Position numbers and translations under genes: made by a program. DNA of 64,000 bases from Streptomyces misionensis (GTDB taxonomy: Bacteria; Actinomycetota; Actinomycetes; Streptomycetales; Streptomycetaceae): the NCBI RefSeq assembly GCF_900104815.1, contig NZ_FNTD01000004.1:2620501-2684500 (forward strand). The letters are read 5' to 3'. Below, in pieces: positions 40,689 through 50,243 of the stretch. Under the pieces are notes generated by a model. The model ran no database searches. It worked only from the letters and a program-made list of their open reading frames with translations, and was not told where the DNA came from. Numbering within the stretch: position 1 is the first letter of the stretch; each line of letters begins with the position of its first letter.

Positions 40689-40706
40689 CGGCGGTCCCGA
40701 CCGCCG
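40689..40706. promoter_or_regulatory. Palindrome in the DUF3052-aceE intergenic region
   Basis: CGGCGGTC-CC-GACCGCCG is an 18-base perfect inverted repeat about 345 bases upstream of aceE. The 2-base centre argues for a protein-binding site rather than a terminator. The rest of the 461-bp gap (40590-41050) shows no credible gene; a TTGCCA at 40838 followed ~19 bases later by TATCGT is a possible aceE promoter. Confidence 0.35.
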
Positions 40707-41050
40707 AAACGGTGACGATCCCGGCCGTGTCGCCGCAACTCCTGGCACCGTATCTCGATTCCGCGCCACCCACATCACCCCGATGTGCCCGGTTTGCACG
40801 GCGCGGAATCATCCACGGATGGAACCATCGAACAACTTTGCCAAGCGCGTCACACCCCGGGCGTATCGTTGCGTTTTGACCGGCGGTGTGCTCCGGCGGT
40901 ACGGCGGGGAGCCGGCGGTGGAGATGACGGGCGTGCTCCCTCGGTACACGATGGGGAACGGCGCGGGCACGAACAGTAGGCGCGAGTAGCGGTACGAGCA
41001 GCGAGCAGCAGTACGAGCAAGAACCGGCCCTCCGACAGGTAAGGAACAGC

Positions 41051-43798
41051 GTGGCTTCCGGATCCGATCGCACCCCGATCATCATTGGCGGCCTTCCGAG
41101 TCAGGTTCCTGACTTCGATCCCGAAGAGACCCAGGAGTGGCTCGACTCCCTCGACGCGGTCGTGGACGAGCGCGGCCGGGAGCGGGCGCGCTACCTCATG
41201 CTGCGGCTGATCGAGCGGGCCCGCGAGAAGCGCGTGGCCGTGCCCGAGATGCGCAGCACGGACTACGTCAACACCATCCCCACCAAGAGCGAGCCGTTCT
41301 TCCCGGGCAACGAGGAGATCGAGCGCAGGATCCTGAACGCGACCCGCTGGAACGCGGCCGTGATGGTCTCGCGCGCCCAGCGGCCCGGCATCGGCGTGGG
41401 CGGCCACATCGCCACCTTCGCCTCCTCGGCGTCGCTCTACGACGTGGGCTTCAACCACTTCTTCCGCGGCAAGGACGAGGGCGACGGCGGCGACCAGGTC
41501 TTCTTCCAGGGCCACGCCTCCCCCGGCATCTACGCGCGCGCCTACCTGCTGGACCGGCTCACCGAGGACCAGCTGGACGGCTTCCGCCAGGAGAAGTCGA
41601 AGTACCCGAACGGCCTGTCCAGCTATCCGCACCCGCGCTCGATGCCGGACTTCTGGGAGTTCCCGACGGTCTCCATGGGCCTCGGCCCGCTGGGGGCGAT
41701 CTTCCAGGCGCGGATGAACCGCTACATGGAGGCGCGCGGGATCGCGGACACCTCCAGGTCGCACGTGTGGGCGTTCCTCGGCGACGGCGAGATGGACGAG
41801 CCGGAGTCGCTGGGCCAGCTCACGCTGGCGGCCCGGGAGGGCGTGGACAACCTGACCTTCGTGGTCAACTGCAACCTCCAGCGCCTGGACGGACCGGTGC
41901 GCGGCAACGGGAAGATCATCCAGGAGCTGGAGTCGGTCTTCCGGGGCGCCGGCTGGAACGTGATCAAGCTGATCTGGGACCGCAGCTGGGACCCGCTGCT
42001 CGCGCAGGACCGGGACGGCGTCCTGGTCAACAAGATGAACATGACCCCGGACGGGCAGTTCCAGACGTACGCCACGGAGTCGGGCGCCTACATCCGCCGG
42101 CACTTCTTCGGCGACGACCACCGGCTGCGCGCCATGGTCGAGAACATGACCGACGACCAGATCCTGCACCTGGGGCGCGGCGGGCACGACCACCGCAAGA
42201 TCTACGCGGCGTTCAAGGCGGCCAAGGAGCACAAGGGCCAGCCGACGGTGATCCTGGCCAAGACGATCAAGGGCTGGACGCTGGGCCCGAACTTCGAGGG
42301 CCGCAACGCCACGCACCAGATGAAGAAGCTGACGGTCGACGACCTCAAGCGCTTCCGGGACCGGCTGCACCTGCCGATCTCCGACCGGGAGCTGGAGTCC
42401 GGCCTGCCGCCGTACTACCACCCGGGCCGGGACTCTGAGGAGATCCAGTACATGCACGACCGCCGCAAGGGCTGCGGCGGTTACGTCCCCACGCGCGTCG
42501 TGCGCTCCAAACCGCTCGCGCTGCCGGACGACAAGGCGTACGCGACCGTGAAGAAGGGCACGGGGCAGCAGTCCATCGCCACCACGATGGCCTTTGTGCG
42601 GCTGCTCAAGGACCTCATGCGGGACAAGGAGATCGGCCGGCGGTTCGTGCTGATCGCGCCGGACGAGTACCGCACGTTCGGCATGGACTCCTTCTTCCCG
42701 AGCGCGAAGATCTACAACCCGCTCGGGCAGCAGTACGAGTCGGTGGACCGTGAACTGCTGCTCGCCTACAAGGAGTCGCCGACCGGGCAGATGCTGCACG
42801 ACGGCATCTCCGAGGCGGGCTGCACGGCCTCGCTGATCGCGGCGGGCTCGGCGTACGCCACGCACGGCGAGCCGCTGATCCCGGTGTACGTCTTCTACTC
42901 GATGTTCGGTTTCCAGCGCACGGGTGACCAGTTCTGGCAGATGGCCGACCAGTTGGCGCGCGGGTTCGTCCTCGGCGCGACCGCGGGCCGTACGACGCTG
43001 ACCGGCGAGGGCCTCCAGCACGCCGACGGGCACTCGCAGCTGCTGGCCTCGACGAACCCGGCGTGCGTGGCCTACGACCCGGCGTACGCGTACGAGATCG
43101 CGCACATCGTGCAGGACGGTCTGCGGCGGATGTACGGCAGCTCGCCCGAACACCCGCACGGCGAGGACGTCTTCTTCTACCTCACCGTCTACAACGAGCC
43201 CATCCGGCACCCGGCGGAGCCGTCCGACGTGGACGTCGAGGGCATCGTCAAGGGCATCCACAAGCTCTCCGACGGCCCCGGCGGGGCGATCCCGGCGCAG
43301 ATCATGGCGTCCGGGGTGGCGGTGCCGTGGGCGCTGGAGGCGCAGCGGATCCTCGCGGAGGACTGGAACGTGCGGGCGGCCGTGTGGTCCGCGACGTCCT
43401 GGAACGAGCTGCGGCGGGAGGCCGTCGCCTGCGAGCAGCACAACCTGCTGCACCCGGAGGAGGAGCAGGCCGTCCCCTACGTGACGCGCAAACTGAGCGG
43501 CGCGGAGGGGCCGTTCGTGGCCGTGTCCGACTGGATGCGGTCGGTGCCGGACCAGATCGCCCGGTGGGTGCCGGGGCCCTACCAGTCGCTCGGCGCGGAC
43601 GGCTTCGGCTTCGCCGACACCCGGGGCGCGGCGCGCAGGTTCTTCCACATCGACGCGCAGTCGATCGTGGTGGCCGTGCTCACGGAGCTGGCACGGGCGG
43701 GCCGGATCGACCGCTCCGCCCTGAAGCAGGCCATCGACCGCTACCAGGTCCTGGACGTCACGGCGGCCCACCCGGGAGCGGCCGGCGGCGACGCCTGA
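41051..43798 (+). CDS. aceE: Pyruvate dehydrogenase E1 component (homodimeric AceE)
   Basis: A 915-aa thiamine-diphosphate enzyme of the homodimeric alpha2 type. N-terminal signatures include [19 protein letters not shown] and [20 protein letters not shown]. The ThDP/Mg2+ motif is [13 protein letters not shown], continuing to [20 protein letters not shown], with [19 protein letters not shown] in the transketolase pyrimidine domain. It decarboxylates pyruvate and passes acetyl to the E2 lipoyl domain; E2 and E3 are not in this window. The GTG at 41051 has AAGGAAC upstream. It is transcribed alone, ending at two hairpins. It feeds acetyl-CoA to the fatty acid operon downstream. Confidence 0.96.
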   Translation: MASGSDRTPIIIGGLPSQVPDFDPEETQEWLDSLDAVVDERGRERARYLMLRLIERAREKRVAVPEMRSTDYVNTIPTKSEPFFPGNEEIERRILNATRWNAAVMVSRAQRPGIGVGGHIATFASSASLYDVGFNHFFRGKDEGDGGDQVFFQGHASPGIYARAYLLDRLTEDQLDGFRQEKSKYPNGLSSYPHPRSMPDFWEFPTVSMGLGPLGAIFQARMNRYMEARGIADTSRSHVWAFLGDGEMDEPESLGQLTLAAREGVDNLTFVVNCNLQRLDGPVRGNGKIIQELESVFRGAGWNVIKLIWDRSWDPLLAQDRDGVLVNKMNMTPDGQFQTYATESGAYIRRHFFGDDHRLRAMVENMTDDQILHLGRGGHDHRKIYAAFKAAKEHKGQPTVILAKTIKGWTLGPNFEGRNATHQMKKLTVDDLKRFRDRLHLPISDRELESGLPPYYHPGRDSEEIQYMHDRRKGCGGYVPTRVVRSKPLALPDDKAYATVKKGTGQQSIATTMAFVRLLKDLMRDKEIGRRFVLIAPDEYRTFGMDSFFPSAKIYNPLGQQYESVDRELLLAYKESPTGQMLHDGISEAGCTASLIAAGSAYATHGEPLIPVYVFYSMFGFQRTGDQFWQMADQLARGFVLGATAGRTTLTGEGLQHADGHSQLLASTNPACVAYDPAYAYEIAHIVQDGLRRMYGSSPEHPHGEDVFFYLTVYNEPIRHPAEPSDVDVEGIVKGIHKLSDGPGGAIPAQIMASGVAVPWALEAQRILAEDWNVRAAVWSATSWNELRREAVACEQHNLLHPEEEQAVPYVTRKLSGAEGPFVAVSDWMRSVPDQIARWVPGPYQSLGADGFGFADTRGAARRFFHIDAQSIVVAVLTELARAGRIDRSALKQAIDRYQVLDVTAAHPGAAGGDA

Positions 43799-43805
43799 CC
43801 ACCGC

Positions 43806-43823
43806 CGCCCGCTTCGGCGGGCG
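43806..43823 (+). terminator. Short UUCG-capped hairpin after aceE
   Basis: CGCCCGC (43806-43812), a TTCG tetraloop and GCGGGCG (43817-43823) form a compact stable hairpin 8 bases past the aceE stop. Confidence 0.6.
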
Positions 43824-43868
43824 ATCGCCGGGGCCCGGCGGCGCGTCGTGCCCGGTCAACGGCCCGCA

Positions 43869-43903
43869 GGGCGCACGCTGTTCCCCTCCTGCAGCGTGCG
43901 CCC
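43869..43903. terminator. Intrinsic terminator between aceE and the DHA2 pump gene
   Basis: A 12-bp perfect stem (43869-43880 with 43892-43903) with an 11-base pyrimidine-rich loop lies between two convergent genes. Confidence 0.75.
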
Positions 43904-43983
43904 GGGCGTGATCCACTCTGCGGCGCGCGGTGCGCGCCGCGCCAGGGAACCCCGGCCGAGTCACCCGGCCGGGCGACCGCGGG

Positions 43984-45603
43984 TCAGATGTGACCCACGC
44001 CCGCCCCCGCCTCCGCGTTGTCGCCCCGCTTGGTGAGGAAGGCGACGAGGACGGCGACCACCGCGACGCCCGCCGCCACCAGGCAGGCGAGGCTCATGCC
44101 GGAGATGAAGGTGTGGTGGGCCACCTCGGTGATCTTCGCGGCGATCGGCGCCGGTATCCCCTTCTGCACCGGTGCCACACCGGCCTGTACTGCCTCGGAG
44201 GCCTGGTCCAGCTGGGCCGGGGTCAGCGGCGGCAGCCCGGCCGCCTTCCAGTTGCCCTCCAGCGAGCTGTCGACCTTGGAGGCCATCACCGCGCCGAGCA
44301 CCGCCGTACCGAGGCTGCCGCCGATCTGCATGGCCGCCTGCTGGAGGCCGCCGGCCACACCGGACAGCTCCATGGGCGCGTTGCCGACGATGACCTCCGT
44401 CGCGCCGACCATGACCGGCGCGAGGCCGAGGCCGAGCAGGGCGAACCAGAGGGACATCACCCCGCTGCCGGTACCGGCCTTGAGGGTGGACATGCCGTAC
44501 ATGGCGATCGCGGTCGCGGCCATGCCGCCGGCCAGCGGCACCCGCGGGCCGAACCGGGTGATCGCGGCGCCGGCGAGCGGCGAGGCGACGATCATCATGC
44601 CGGTGAGCGGCAGCAGGTGCAGGCCCGCGTTGACCGGGGACATGCCGTGGACGTTCTGGAGGTAGAACGTCACGAAGAACAGGCCGCCCATGAAGGCGAT
44701 GGCCATGAGGACCATCAAGACCACACCGGCCGACAGCGGCACCGAGCGGAACAGGCCGAGCGGGATGAGCGGCTCGGCGACCCTGGTCTCCCAGAACGCG
44801 AAGAACGCGAAGAGCAGGACCGAGGCGACGATGAAGCCCCACGTCCTGCCGTCGCCCCAGCCCCAGGACGGGGCCTTGATGAGCGCCCAGACCAGGCAGA
44901 ACATCGCACCGGACAGCAGCACGATGCCCAGCACGTCGAAGGAGCGCGGCGCGTTCTGGGCCCGGTGGTCGAGCAGGATCAGCACGCCGAGCACCAGCGC
45001 GATCGCGCCGACCGGCACGTTGATGAAGAACACCGACTGCCAGTTGACGTGCTGCACGAGGACGCCGCCGAGGATCGGGCCGCCCGCGGTGGACGCGCCG
45101 ATCACCATGCCCCAGATGCCGATGGCCATGTTGAGCTTCTCGGCCGGGAACGTGGCCCGCAGCAGGCCGAGCGCGGCCGGCATCAGCAGCGCGCCGAACA
45201 GGCCCTGGAAGACACGGAAGATGATGACGGTGGCGATGGTGTGCGACAGGCCGATCGCCCCGGAGGCGGCGGCGAAGCCGGTCACGCCGATGAGGAAGGT
45301 CTGCCGGTGGCCGAAGCGGTCACCGAGCTTGCCCGCGGTGATCAGGGTGACCGCGAGGGCGAGGAAGTAGGCGTTGGTGATCCACTGCACATCGGCGAAG
45401 CTCGCGTGCAGATGGTCCCGGATGGCCGGGTTGGCGATGGCCACGATGGTGCCGTCCAGGGCCACCATCATGACCCCTACGGCAACGGTGATCAGGGTGA
45501 GCCAGGGGTGGCCGCGCAGCCCCGCGTCCGGGGTCCGCTCCGCCGGGGCCGCCGGGGCTCCGTCACCCGGCCCTGTCGTGTCGATGGTGGTCTGACCAGT
45601 CAT
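43984..45603 (-). CDS. DHA2-family MFS efflux transporter
   Basis: A 539-aa, 14-helix drug:H+ antiporter: VGVMMVALDGTIVAIANPAI in helix 1, GKLGDRFGHRQTF motif A, the motif-C-like IGASTAGGPILGGVLVQ and FFINVPVGAIAL. A ~60-residue loop precedes the last helix. It is divergent from a TetR gene, which probably represses it. The ATG at 45603 has no ribosome binding site; a TTGTCA and a TAGTCT spaced like -35/-10 place the transcript start close to it, so it may be leaderless. The exported compound is unknown. Confidence 0.87.
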   Translation of the reverse strand: MTGQTTIDTTGPGDGAPAAPAERTPDAGLRGHPWLTLITVAVGVMMVALDGTIVAIANPAIRDHLHASFADVQWITNAYFLALAVTLITAGKLGDRFGHRQTFLIGVTGFAAASGAIGLSHTIATVIIFRVFQGLFGALLMPAALGLLRATFPAEKLNMAIGIWGMVIGASTAGGPILGGVLVQHVNWQSVFFINVPVGAIALVLGVLILLDHRAQNAPRSFDVLGIVLLSGAMFCLVWALIKAPSWGWGDGRTWGFIVASVLLFAFFAFWETRVAEPLIPLGLFRSVPLSAGVVLMVLMAIAFMGGLFFVTFYLQNVHGMSPVNAGLHLLPLTGMMIVASPLAGAAITRFGPRVPLAGGMAATAIAMYGMSTLKAGTGSGVMSLWFALLGLGLAPVMVGATEVIVGNAPMELSGVAGGLQQAAMQIGGSLGTAVLGAVMASKVDSSLEGNWKAAGLPPLTPAQLDQASEAVQAGVAPVQKGIPAPIAAKITEVAHHTFISGMSLACLVAAGVAVVAVLVAFLTKRGDNAEAGAGVGHI

Positions 45604-45617
45604 GCGTTCGAGACTAG

Positions 45618-45666
45618 TGACAGCCACTGACAATTGACAAACAATTTCATAAGTCGGTAACTGACA
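45618..45666. promoter_or_regulatory. TGACA repeats and promoter between DHA2 pump and TetR gene
   Basis: TGACA occurs at 45618, 45628, 45635 and 45662 in a 121-bp, relatively A/T-rich divergent gap. The third copy forms a consensus TTGACA (45634-45639) -35 for the TetR gene, with a GGTAACT -10-like stretch 17 bases on. The repeats are likely the TetR operator; the exact site is not resolved. Confidence 0.45.
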
Positions 45667-45724
45667 GGAGGCGGATATACACTGCTGAGCTGGCCGAACG
45701 TCATGAGAGGGGCCGTCGAGGGCC

Positions 45725-46351
45725 ATGGAGACGCTGCGCGAGCGCAAGAAGCGGCGTACCCGGGAGGCGCTGCTGCGGGCCGCTCTGGAACTGTTCACCA
45801 CCCGGGGGTACGAGCGCACGACCGTGGACGAGATAGCCGCGGCCTGCGACGTCTCCCAGCGCACCTTCTTCCGCTACTTCGCGGGCAAGGAGGAAGCGGC
45901 CTTCGCCATGCAGGAGCGGGCGCAGGCGCTCTTCCTCGCCGCCCTGCGCGCCCGTCCGCCGCACGAGCCGCCGATGGAGGCGCTGCGGCAGGCCGTCCTG
46001 GAGGGCTGGGACGCGGTCCGGGGCAACCTGGAGTCGGCCGTGCCGGTCGATCTGTATCTGCGCATGTACCGCACGATCGAGTCGACGCCCGCGCTGCTCG
46101 CCGCCCATCTGCGCCGCTCGACCGCGGCCGAGGAGACGATGGCGCGACTGCTGGCCGAGCGGGAGGGCGTGGACGTGGACACGGACCCCCGGCCGCGGCT
46201 CGCGGTGGCGGTGTTCGGCGGGGTGATAAGGGTCACGGAACGCCAGTGGTGCTCGGGCCGTGACTGCAGTCTGGAAGCCGTCCGGAAGCTCACCGTCTCG
46301 TACCTCGATCAGGTGACTTCGGCGCTCGGGGGGAACTGGCGCTCGGCCTGA
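45725..46351 (+). CDS. TetR/AcrR-family regulator
   Basis: A 208-aa repressor. The HTH occupies residues ~10-58: RKKRRTREALLRAALELFTT, YERTTVDEIAAACDVSQRTF and FFRYFAGKEEAAFA. The C-terminal ~145 residues are an all-helical ligand domain. The gene is divergent from the DHA2 pump, so repression of the pump with autoregulation is the likely arrangement. The ATG at 45725 follows a GAGGGCC stretch. The ligand is not predictable. Confidence 0.88.
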   Translation: METLRERKKRRTREALLRAALELFTTRGYERTTVDEIAAACDVSQRTFFRYFAGKEEAAFAMQERAQALFLAALRARPPHEPPMEALRQAVLEGWDAVRGNLESAVPVDLYLRMYRTIESTPALLAAHLRRSTAAEETMARLLAEREGVDVDTDPRPRLAVAVFGGVIRVTERQWCSGRDCSLEAVRKLTVSYLDQVTSALGGNWRSA

Positions 46352-46370
46352 GGCCGTTGGCAGCACGCCG

Positions 46371-46449
46371 GAAAGATCGTCCGACGCGGGTCCGGGCGAC
46401 CGCCGGCGCGGCGTCCGCCAGATCCACTTCGCCGGGTTCGAAAGATCGT
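46371..46449. repeat. Direct repeat GAAAGATCGT in front of the DUF1023 hydrolase gene
   Basis: GAAAGATCGT occurs at 46371-46380 and 46440-46449 in the 184-bp gap between the TetR gene and the hydrolase gene. An inverted repeat TTCGAC-N4-GTCGAA follows at 46460-46475. The significance is unknown; possibly regulator sites for the downstream gene. Confidence 0.3.
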
Positions 46450-46535
46450 TCACGGCGTGTTCGACTTCCGTCGAAACGTGATCCCGGTCACCCGGTTACC
46501 GCGAGACCGTCTCGTTCTCCTAGTGTGTCCTCCCA

Positions 46536-47756
46536 GTGACTTCCTTCGACACCTCCTCCCCGCAACTCAACGTCTGGCGCGCGATGCTGGCGCTGGCCGT
46601 CGTGTTCGTGATGCTCGCCACCACCGGATGGACCGCGCTGCGCACCCACCGGGAGTCGAGCGAGCTCCAGGCCTCGCTCGACAAGTGGAGACACGGCAGC
46701 CTCCACGGGCTGCGCCTGCCCGATCCGGAGGCCGGCCCCGCGCGGCTCTCCCGCTTCTTCGCCACGCTCTCCGCCCACGACCGCACCCGCCTCGTCCACC
46801 GCTACCCGCTCGCCGTCGGCAACATGAACGGCGCGCCGGTCGACCTGCGGTACCGGGCGAACCACCTGGCGCTGGAGCAGGAGCGCGCGACCGAGCGCGA
46901 GCGCATGCACGACAGCCGGCTCAGCACGGCCGGCCAGCAGGACGCGGGCCGCCGCATGCACCGCTACGAGTCGCTGCTGACCCCCGGCCGGCAGATCCTC
47001 TCCTTCGACCCGGAGGGCACCGGCCGCATCTCCGAGGTCTTCGGGAACCTGACCAGGGCCGAGCGGATCTCGGTCGTCGTCCCCGGTGTCGACACCGACC
47101 TGCTCACCTTCCAGAAGACGAACCGGCCGTACACCGCCCCGGTCGGCATGGCCAAGGCGCTGTACGCACAGGAGCGCGCGACGCGTCCCGCCACGCGTAC
47201 GGCGGTGATCGCCTGGGCCGACTACACCTCCCCCGACGGCCTCGGCGTGGACGCGGCCACCGGGCTGCGCGCGGCGGAGGGTTCCCTGCGGCTGAACGCG
47301 CTGCTGCGGGCCCTGCCCGGCGGCGCCCCGGTGTCGATGTTCTGCCACAGCTACGGCTCGGTGCTCTGCGGCGTGGCCGCGCCCGGAATGCCGCGGCGGG
47401 TCACCGACATAGCGGTCGCCGCCAGCCCCGGCATGCGGGTCTCCAAGGCCGCCCACCTGGACACCGCCGCCCGGGTGTGGGCCATGCGGGACGCCACCGA
47501 CTGGATCGCGGACGTGCCGTACCTGGAGCTGGGCGGGCTCGGGCACGGCGCCGACCCGGTCTCCGCCGCCTTCGGCGCCCGGGTGCTGTCCGCCGAGGAC
47601 GCGCAGGGCCACGCCGGCTACTTCCAGCCGGGCACGGACAGCCTGCGCAACCTCGCCGACATCGGCACGGGCGCCTACGACGAGGTGACCTGCGCCGGCG
47701 GTACCGCCGCGTGCCGGGCGGACCTGCCCGGCACGAAGACGGCCCAACGCGCGTAG
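46536..47756 (+). CDS. Membrane-anchored DUF1023 alpha/beta hydrolase
   Basis: A 406-aa protein. One N-terminal helix (residues ~14-33, WRAMLALAVVFVMLATTGWT) exports it. The hydrolase domain (DUF1023) has ERISVVVPGVDTDLLTFQ, AVIAWADYTSPDGLGVDAA, and the nucleophile elbow SMFCHSYGSVLCG (Ser in H-S-Y-G). Asp and His of the triad are plausible in MRDATDWIAD and EDAQGHAGYF. It is probably an extracellular esterase or lipase; the substrate is unknown. The GTG at 46536 has no ribosome binding site and a TAGTGT ~10 bases upstream, so it may be leaderless. Confidence 0.8.
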   Translation: MTSFDTSSPQLNVWRAMLALAVVFVMLATTGWTALRTHRESSELQASLDKWRHGSLHGLRLPDPEAGPARLSRFFATLSAHDRTRLVHRYPLAVGNMNGAPVDLRYRANHLALEQERATERERMHDSRLSTAGQQDAGRRMHRYESLLTPGRQILSFDPEGTGRISEVFGNLTRAERISVVVPGVDTDLLTFQKTNRPYTAPVGMAKALYAQERATRPATRTAVIAWADYTSPDGLGVDAATGLRAAEGSLRLNALLRALPGGAPVSMFCHSYGSVLCGVAAPGMPRRVTDIAVAASPGMRVSKAAHLDTAARVWAMRDATDWIADVPYLELGGLGHGADPVSAAFGARVLSAEDAQGHAGYFQPGTDSLRNLADIGTGAYDEVTCAGGTAACRADLPGTKTAQRA

Positions 47757-47822
47757 AAACAGCAGGAAGTGCGGTCCGCGAGGGAGGCGACGGAGGGGGA
47801 CGTGCCGCATACGATGAGCCGC

Positions 47823-48668
47823 ATGGGTGACGTACTGGCGGGTTTTCATGCCGTCTGGGAGTTCGAGTCCGACTCCGTGCTCATCCGTTACGAACGGGGG
47901 ATTCGAACACCGAAGTTGTTCCAGGCGCTCGGGGAGCGGCGCATCCCGCTGTCCGCGGTCGAGGAGGTACGGCTCGCTCCGGGCCGGCGCGGCACCGTCG
48001 TCCTGCGGCTGCTGCCCCGCGCGGGTGCCGATCCGCTGATGGAGGCGGCCGACGGCCAGCTGAAGGAGGGCTCCGATCCCTACCGGCTGGTCCTGCCGGC
48101 CGAGCGGGAGTCGGAGGCCGCGTCCCGCGCCGGGGAGTTGACGTCGCGGCTCACCGAGTCGGGGCCGGCGGACCGCTATCTGGTGGCGGCGCCCGAGGCG
48201 CCGTTGCAGTTCAAGGCGTACGACGGGAAGGCCGCCTTCGACGGCACGTCGGTGCAGTTCCGGTGGTCGTGGACGGGCGCGTCGTCGGCCAAGTGGAAGG
48301 CCGGCGACCAGAGTTACCCGGTCGCCGACCTGTGCGGGGTGGAGTGGCGCTCACCGGAGGCCCTGGCGGGCTATCTCCGGTTGCGCGCCTCCGGTCCGGC
48401 ACCGGACGTGGCGCCCGAGCCCGACCAGGATCCGGCGGCGGTGGTGTTCGGGCTCGGCTACGGTCCGGTGCACGAGTCGCTGCCGTTCGCCGCCGCGGTG
48501 CTGGCGGCGGTCCGCTCGCGCCGTCCGGTGCCGGCGGCGCCGCCGTGCCGCCGTGACCCGGCGGACATCGCCGAACGCATCCGGCACCTCGGGGAGCTGC
48601 ACCAGGCCGGGCTGGTCACCGACGAGGAGTTCGCCGGCAAGAAGGCGCAGCTGCTCGCGGAACTCTGA
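47823..48668 (+). CDS. DUF4429 protein with C-terminal SHOCT motif
   Basis: A ~281-aa protein with two DUF4429 (PH-like) repeats. The first runs from WEFESDSVLIRYERGIRTPK to about residue 100. The second runs from LQFKAYDGKAAFDGTSVQFR through the VRSRRPVPAAP region. It ends in a SHOCT helix pair, IAERIRHLGELHQAGLVTDE / FAGKKAQLLAEL. SHOCT motifs mediate oligomerisation; the function is unknown. ATG 47823 gives the conserved MGDVLAGFHAVWEF start, but GTG 47802 has a better ribosome binding site (GGAGG, 5-base spacing) and would add seven residues. Its stop touches the convergent aldo/keto reductase stop. Confidence 0.8.
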   Translation: MGDVLAGFHAVWEFESDSVLIRYERGIRTPKLFQALGERRIPLSAVEEVRLAPGRRGTVVLRLLPRAGADPLMEAADGQLKEGSDPYRLVLPAERESEAASRAGELTSRLTESGPADRYLVAAPEAPLQFKAYDGKAAFDGTSVQFRWSWTGASSAKWKAGDQSYPVADLCGVEWRSPEALAGYLRLRASGPAPDVAPEPDQDPAAVVFGLGYGPVHESLPFAAAVLAAVRSRRPVPAAPPCRRDPADIAERIRHLGELHQAGLVTDEEFAGKKAQLLAEL

Positions 48669-49685
48669 CTACTCCCGGCCCGCCGAGGTGAAGCTCATGT
48701 CCGCGTACCGCTCGCCGGCCACCTTGCCCGCGATCGGCTCCAGCCGGGACAGTTCCGCCTCGGTCAGGGTGATGCGGGTGGCGGCCACGTTCTCCGCCAC
48801 CCGGCTCGCCTTGCGGGTGCCCGGGATCGGGACGACCGCCAGCGAGTCGACGGCCGCCCGCTGCTGCACCCAGGCCAGGGCGATCTGGGCCGGGGTGGCG
48901 CCGTGGGCCTCCGCGACGGCGCGCAGGGGTTCGAGCAGGGCCGCGTTGGCCGCCGCGTTGTCGCCGGTGAAGCGGGGCTGCTGACGGCGGAAGTCGTCGG
49001 CCGTCAGGTCCTGGTCGGCGTTGGCGAAGGCGCCGGTGAGGAAGCCCCGCCCGAGCGGCGAGTACGGCACCAGGGCGACGCCCAGCTCCCGCGCGGCCGG
49101 CACCACGTGCGCCTCGATGTCCCGGCTGAACAGGGACCACTCCGACTGCACGGCGGCGATCGGGTGCACGGCGTGCGCGGCGCGCAGCTCGTCGGCGGTG
49201 ACCTCGCTGAGGCCCAGGTGCTTGACCTTGCCCTCGCGCACCAGCTCCGCCATCGTGCCGACGGTCTCCTCGATGGGCACGTTCACATCGCGGCGGTGCA
49301 TGTAGTAGAGGTCGATCACGTCCACGCCGAGCCGCCGGAGGCTGCCCTCGACGGCCTCGCGGATGTAGGGGGCGTCGTTGCGGATGATCCGCTTGGTCGG
49401 GTCGTCCTTCGGGATGGACAGGGCGAACTTGGTGGCGATCACCACCTCGTCGCGGTGGGCACGGAAGAAGGGGGCGAGGAACCGCTCGTTCTCCCCGGCG
49501 CCGTACGCGTCGGCGGTGTCGTAGAGGGTCACGCCCAGCTCCAGCGCCCGGTCGAGGGCCGCGCGGGCCTGCTCGGCGTCGGTGGGGCCGTAGCCGAAGC
49601 TCATGCCCATGCAGCCGAGGCCCTGCACGCCGACCTCCGGCCCCTGCGCTCCCAGGCGTGCCGTCGGAATCCTGGCGTCGGTCAT
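48669..49685 (-). CDS. Aldo/keto reductase
   Basis: A 338-aa NADPH-dependent oxidoreductase. The active-site tetrad is visible: Asp and Tyr in TLYDTADAYGAGENERFLA, Lys in VIATKFAL, His in DLYYMHRRD. The cofactor part is VVPIPGTRKASRVAENVAA. It reduces small aldehydes or ketones in the cytoplasm; it resembles YakC/Tas-type enzymes. The ATG overlaps the upstream merR stop by four bases (ATGA), so the two are translationally coupled. Its induction is expected through the MerR promoter. Confidence 0.9.
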   Translation of the reverse strand: MTDARIPTARLGAQGPEVGVQGLGCMGMSFGYGPTDAEQARAALDRALELGVTLYDTADAYGAGENERFLAPFFRAHRDEVVIATKFALSIPKDDPTKRIIRNDAPYIREAVEGSLRRLGVDVIDLYYMHRRDVNVPIEETVGTMAELVREGKVKHLGLSEVTADELRAAHAVHPIAAVQSEWSLFSRDIEAHVVPAARELGVALVPYSPLGRGFLTGAFANADQDLTADDFRRQQPRFTGDNAAANAALLEPLRAVAEAHGATPAQIALAWVQQRAAVDSLAVVPIPGTRKASRVAENVAATRITLTEAELSRLEPIAGKVAGERYADMSFTSAGRE

Positions 49686-50146
49686 CGAGTGGTCCCCTCT
49701 GTCGCGTAAAAGCTGATCTTGCGGTCCAGTACGGCGAGCGTGTCGCGCAGTTCGGCGATCCGCCCGAGGACGTCCCGGCGGGTCTGCTCCAGCAGTTCCT
49801 GCCGCTCCCGGTAGGTGCTGCTGCCCGCGCGCACCAGTTCCGCGTACCGGACCATGTCCGCCACCGGCATGCCGGTCAGCCGCAGTTTGGTCACCAGGTC
49901 CAGCCAGTCCAGGTCGCGGTTGCTGTAGCGGCGCTGCCCGGTGTGCGAGCGGTCGATGTGCGGCATCAGCCCGATCCGCTCGTACCAGCGCAGGGTGTGC
50001 GCGGTCAGACCCGTGAAGGCGACGACCTCACTGATCGTGTAGCGGTCCTGGCCGTCGGGGCGCGGATGGGGCGCGGGCCGGGCGGAGCAGATGTCGGCTG
50101 GGTGGGATTCCTCGAGCGTCGCAGGCGTGGTCTGCATCACCGTCAT
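49682..50146 (-). CDS. MerR-family regulator
   Basis: A 154-aa regulator. The winged HTH (residues ~36-105) is YTISEVVAFTGLTAHTLRWY, ERIGLMP and RRYSNRDLDWLDLVTKLRLT. A dimerisation helix follows (RQELLEQTRRDVLGRIAELR). It lacks the Cys residues of metal sensors, so it belongs to the TipAL/BmrR-like or short HTH-only group. ATG 50146 is taken; ATG 50137 (MQTTPATLEE) has better spacing from the GAGG. It drives its own operon with the aldo/keto reductase from a 19-bp-spacer promoter. Confidence 0.88.
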   Translation of the reverse strand: MTVMQTTPATLEESHPADICSARPAPHPRPDGQDRYTISEVVAFTGLTAHTLRWYERIGLMPHIDRSHTGQRRYSNRDLDWLDLVTKLRLTGMPVADMVRYAELVRAGSSTYRERQELLEQTRRDVLGRIAELRDTLAVLDRKISFYATEGTTR

Positions 50147-50152
50147 GCCTCA

Positions 50153-50183
50153 ACGCTATGACCTTGGAGTGCACTCCAAGCAA
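50153..50183 (-). promoter_or_regulatory. MerR-type promoter with 19-bp spacer and palindromic operator
   Basis: On the minus strand, TTGCTT (50178-50183) and TAGCGT (50153-50158) are separated by exactly 19 bases, the elongated spacer typical of MerR-activated promoters. The spacer contains the perfect 18-bp palindrome CTTGGAGTGCACTCCAAG (50163-50180, overlapping the -35). It sits directly upstream of the merR gene, implying autoactivation. Confidence 0.75.
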
Positions 50184-50243
50184 GCGAGGCCGGTAAGAAA
50201 AGCGCGGGACCGGCGGCGAGGCCGGTGGTTAGCCTACGGCTTC

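Noticed and set aside
40783..40989. Small open frames in the aceE upstream gap
   Set aside because: There is no ribosome binding site, no codon-position bias and no recognisable protein; they occupy presumed promoter DNA.
40850..43771. A 973-codon minus-strand open frame opposite aceE
   Set aside because: It mirrors the aceE codons. Its translation is compositionally biased (Arg/Val/His-rich), has no domain, and aceE itself is unambiguous. Long antisense frames are expected at this GC content.
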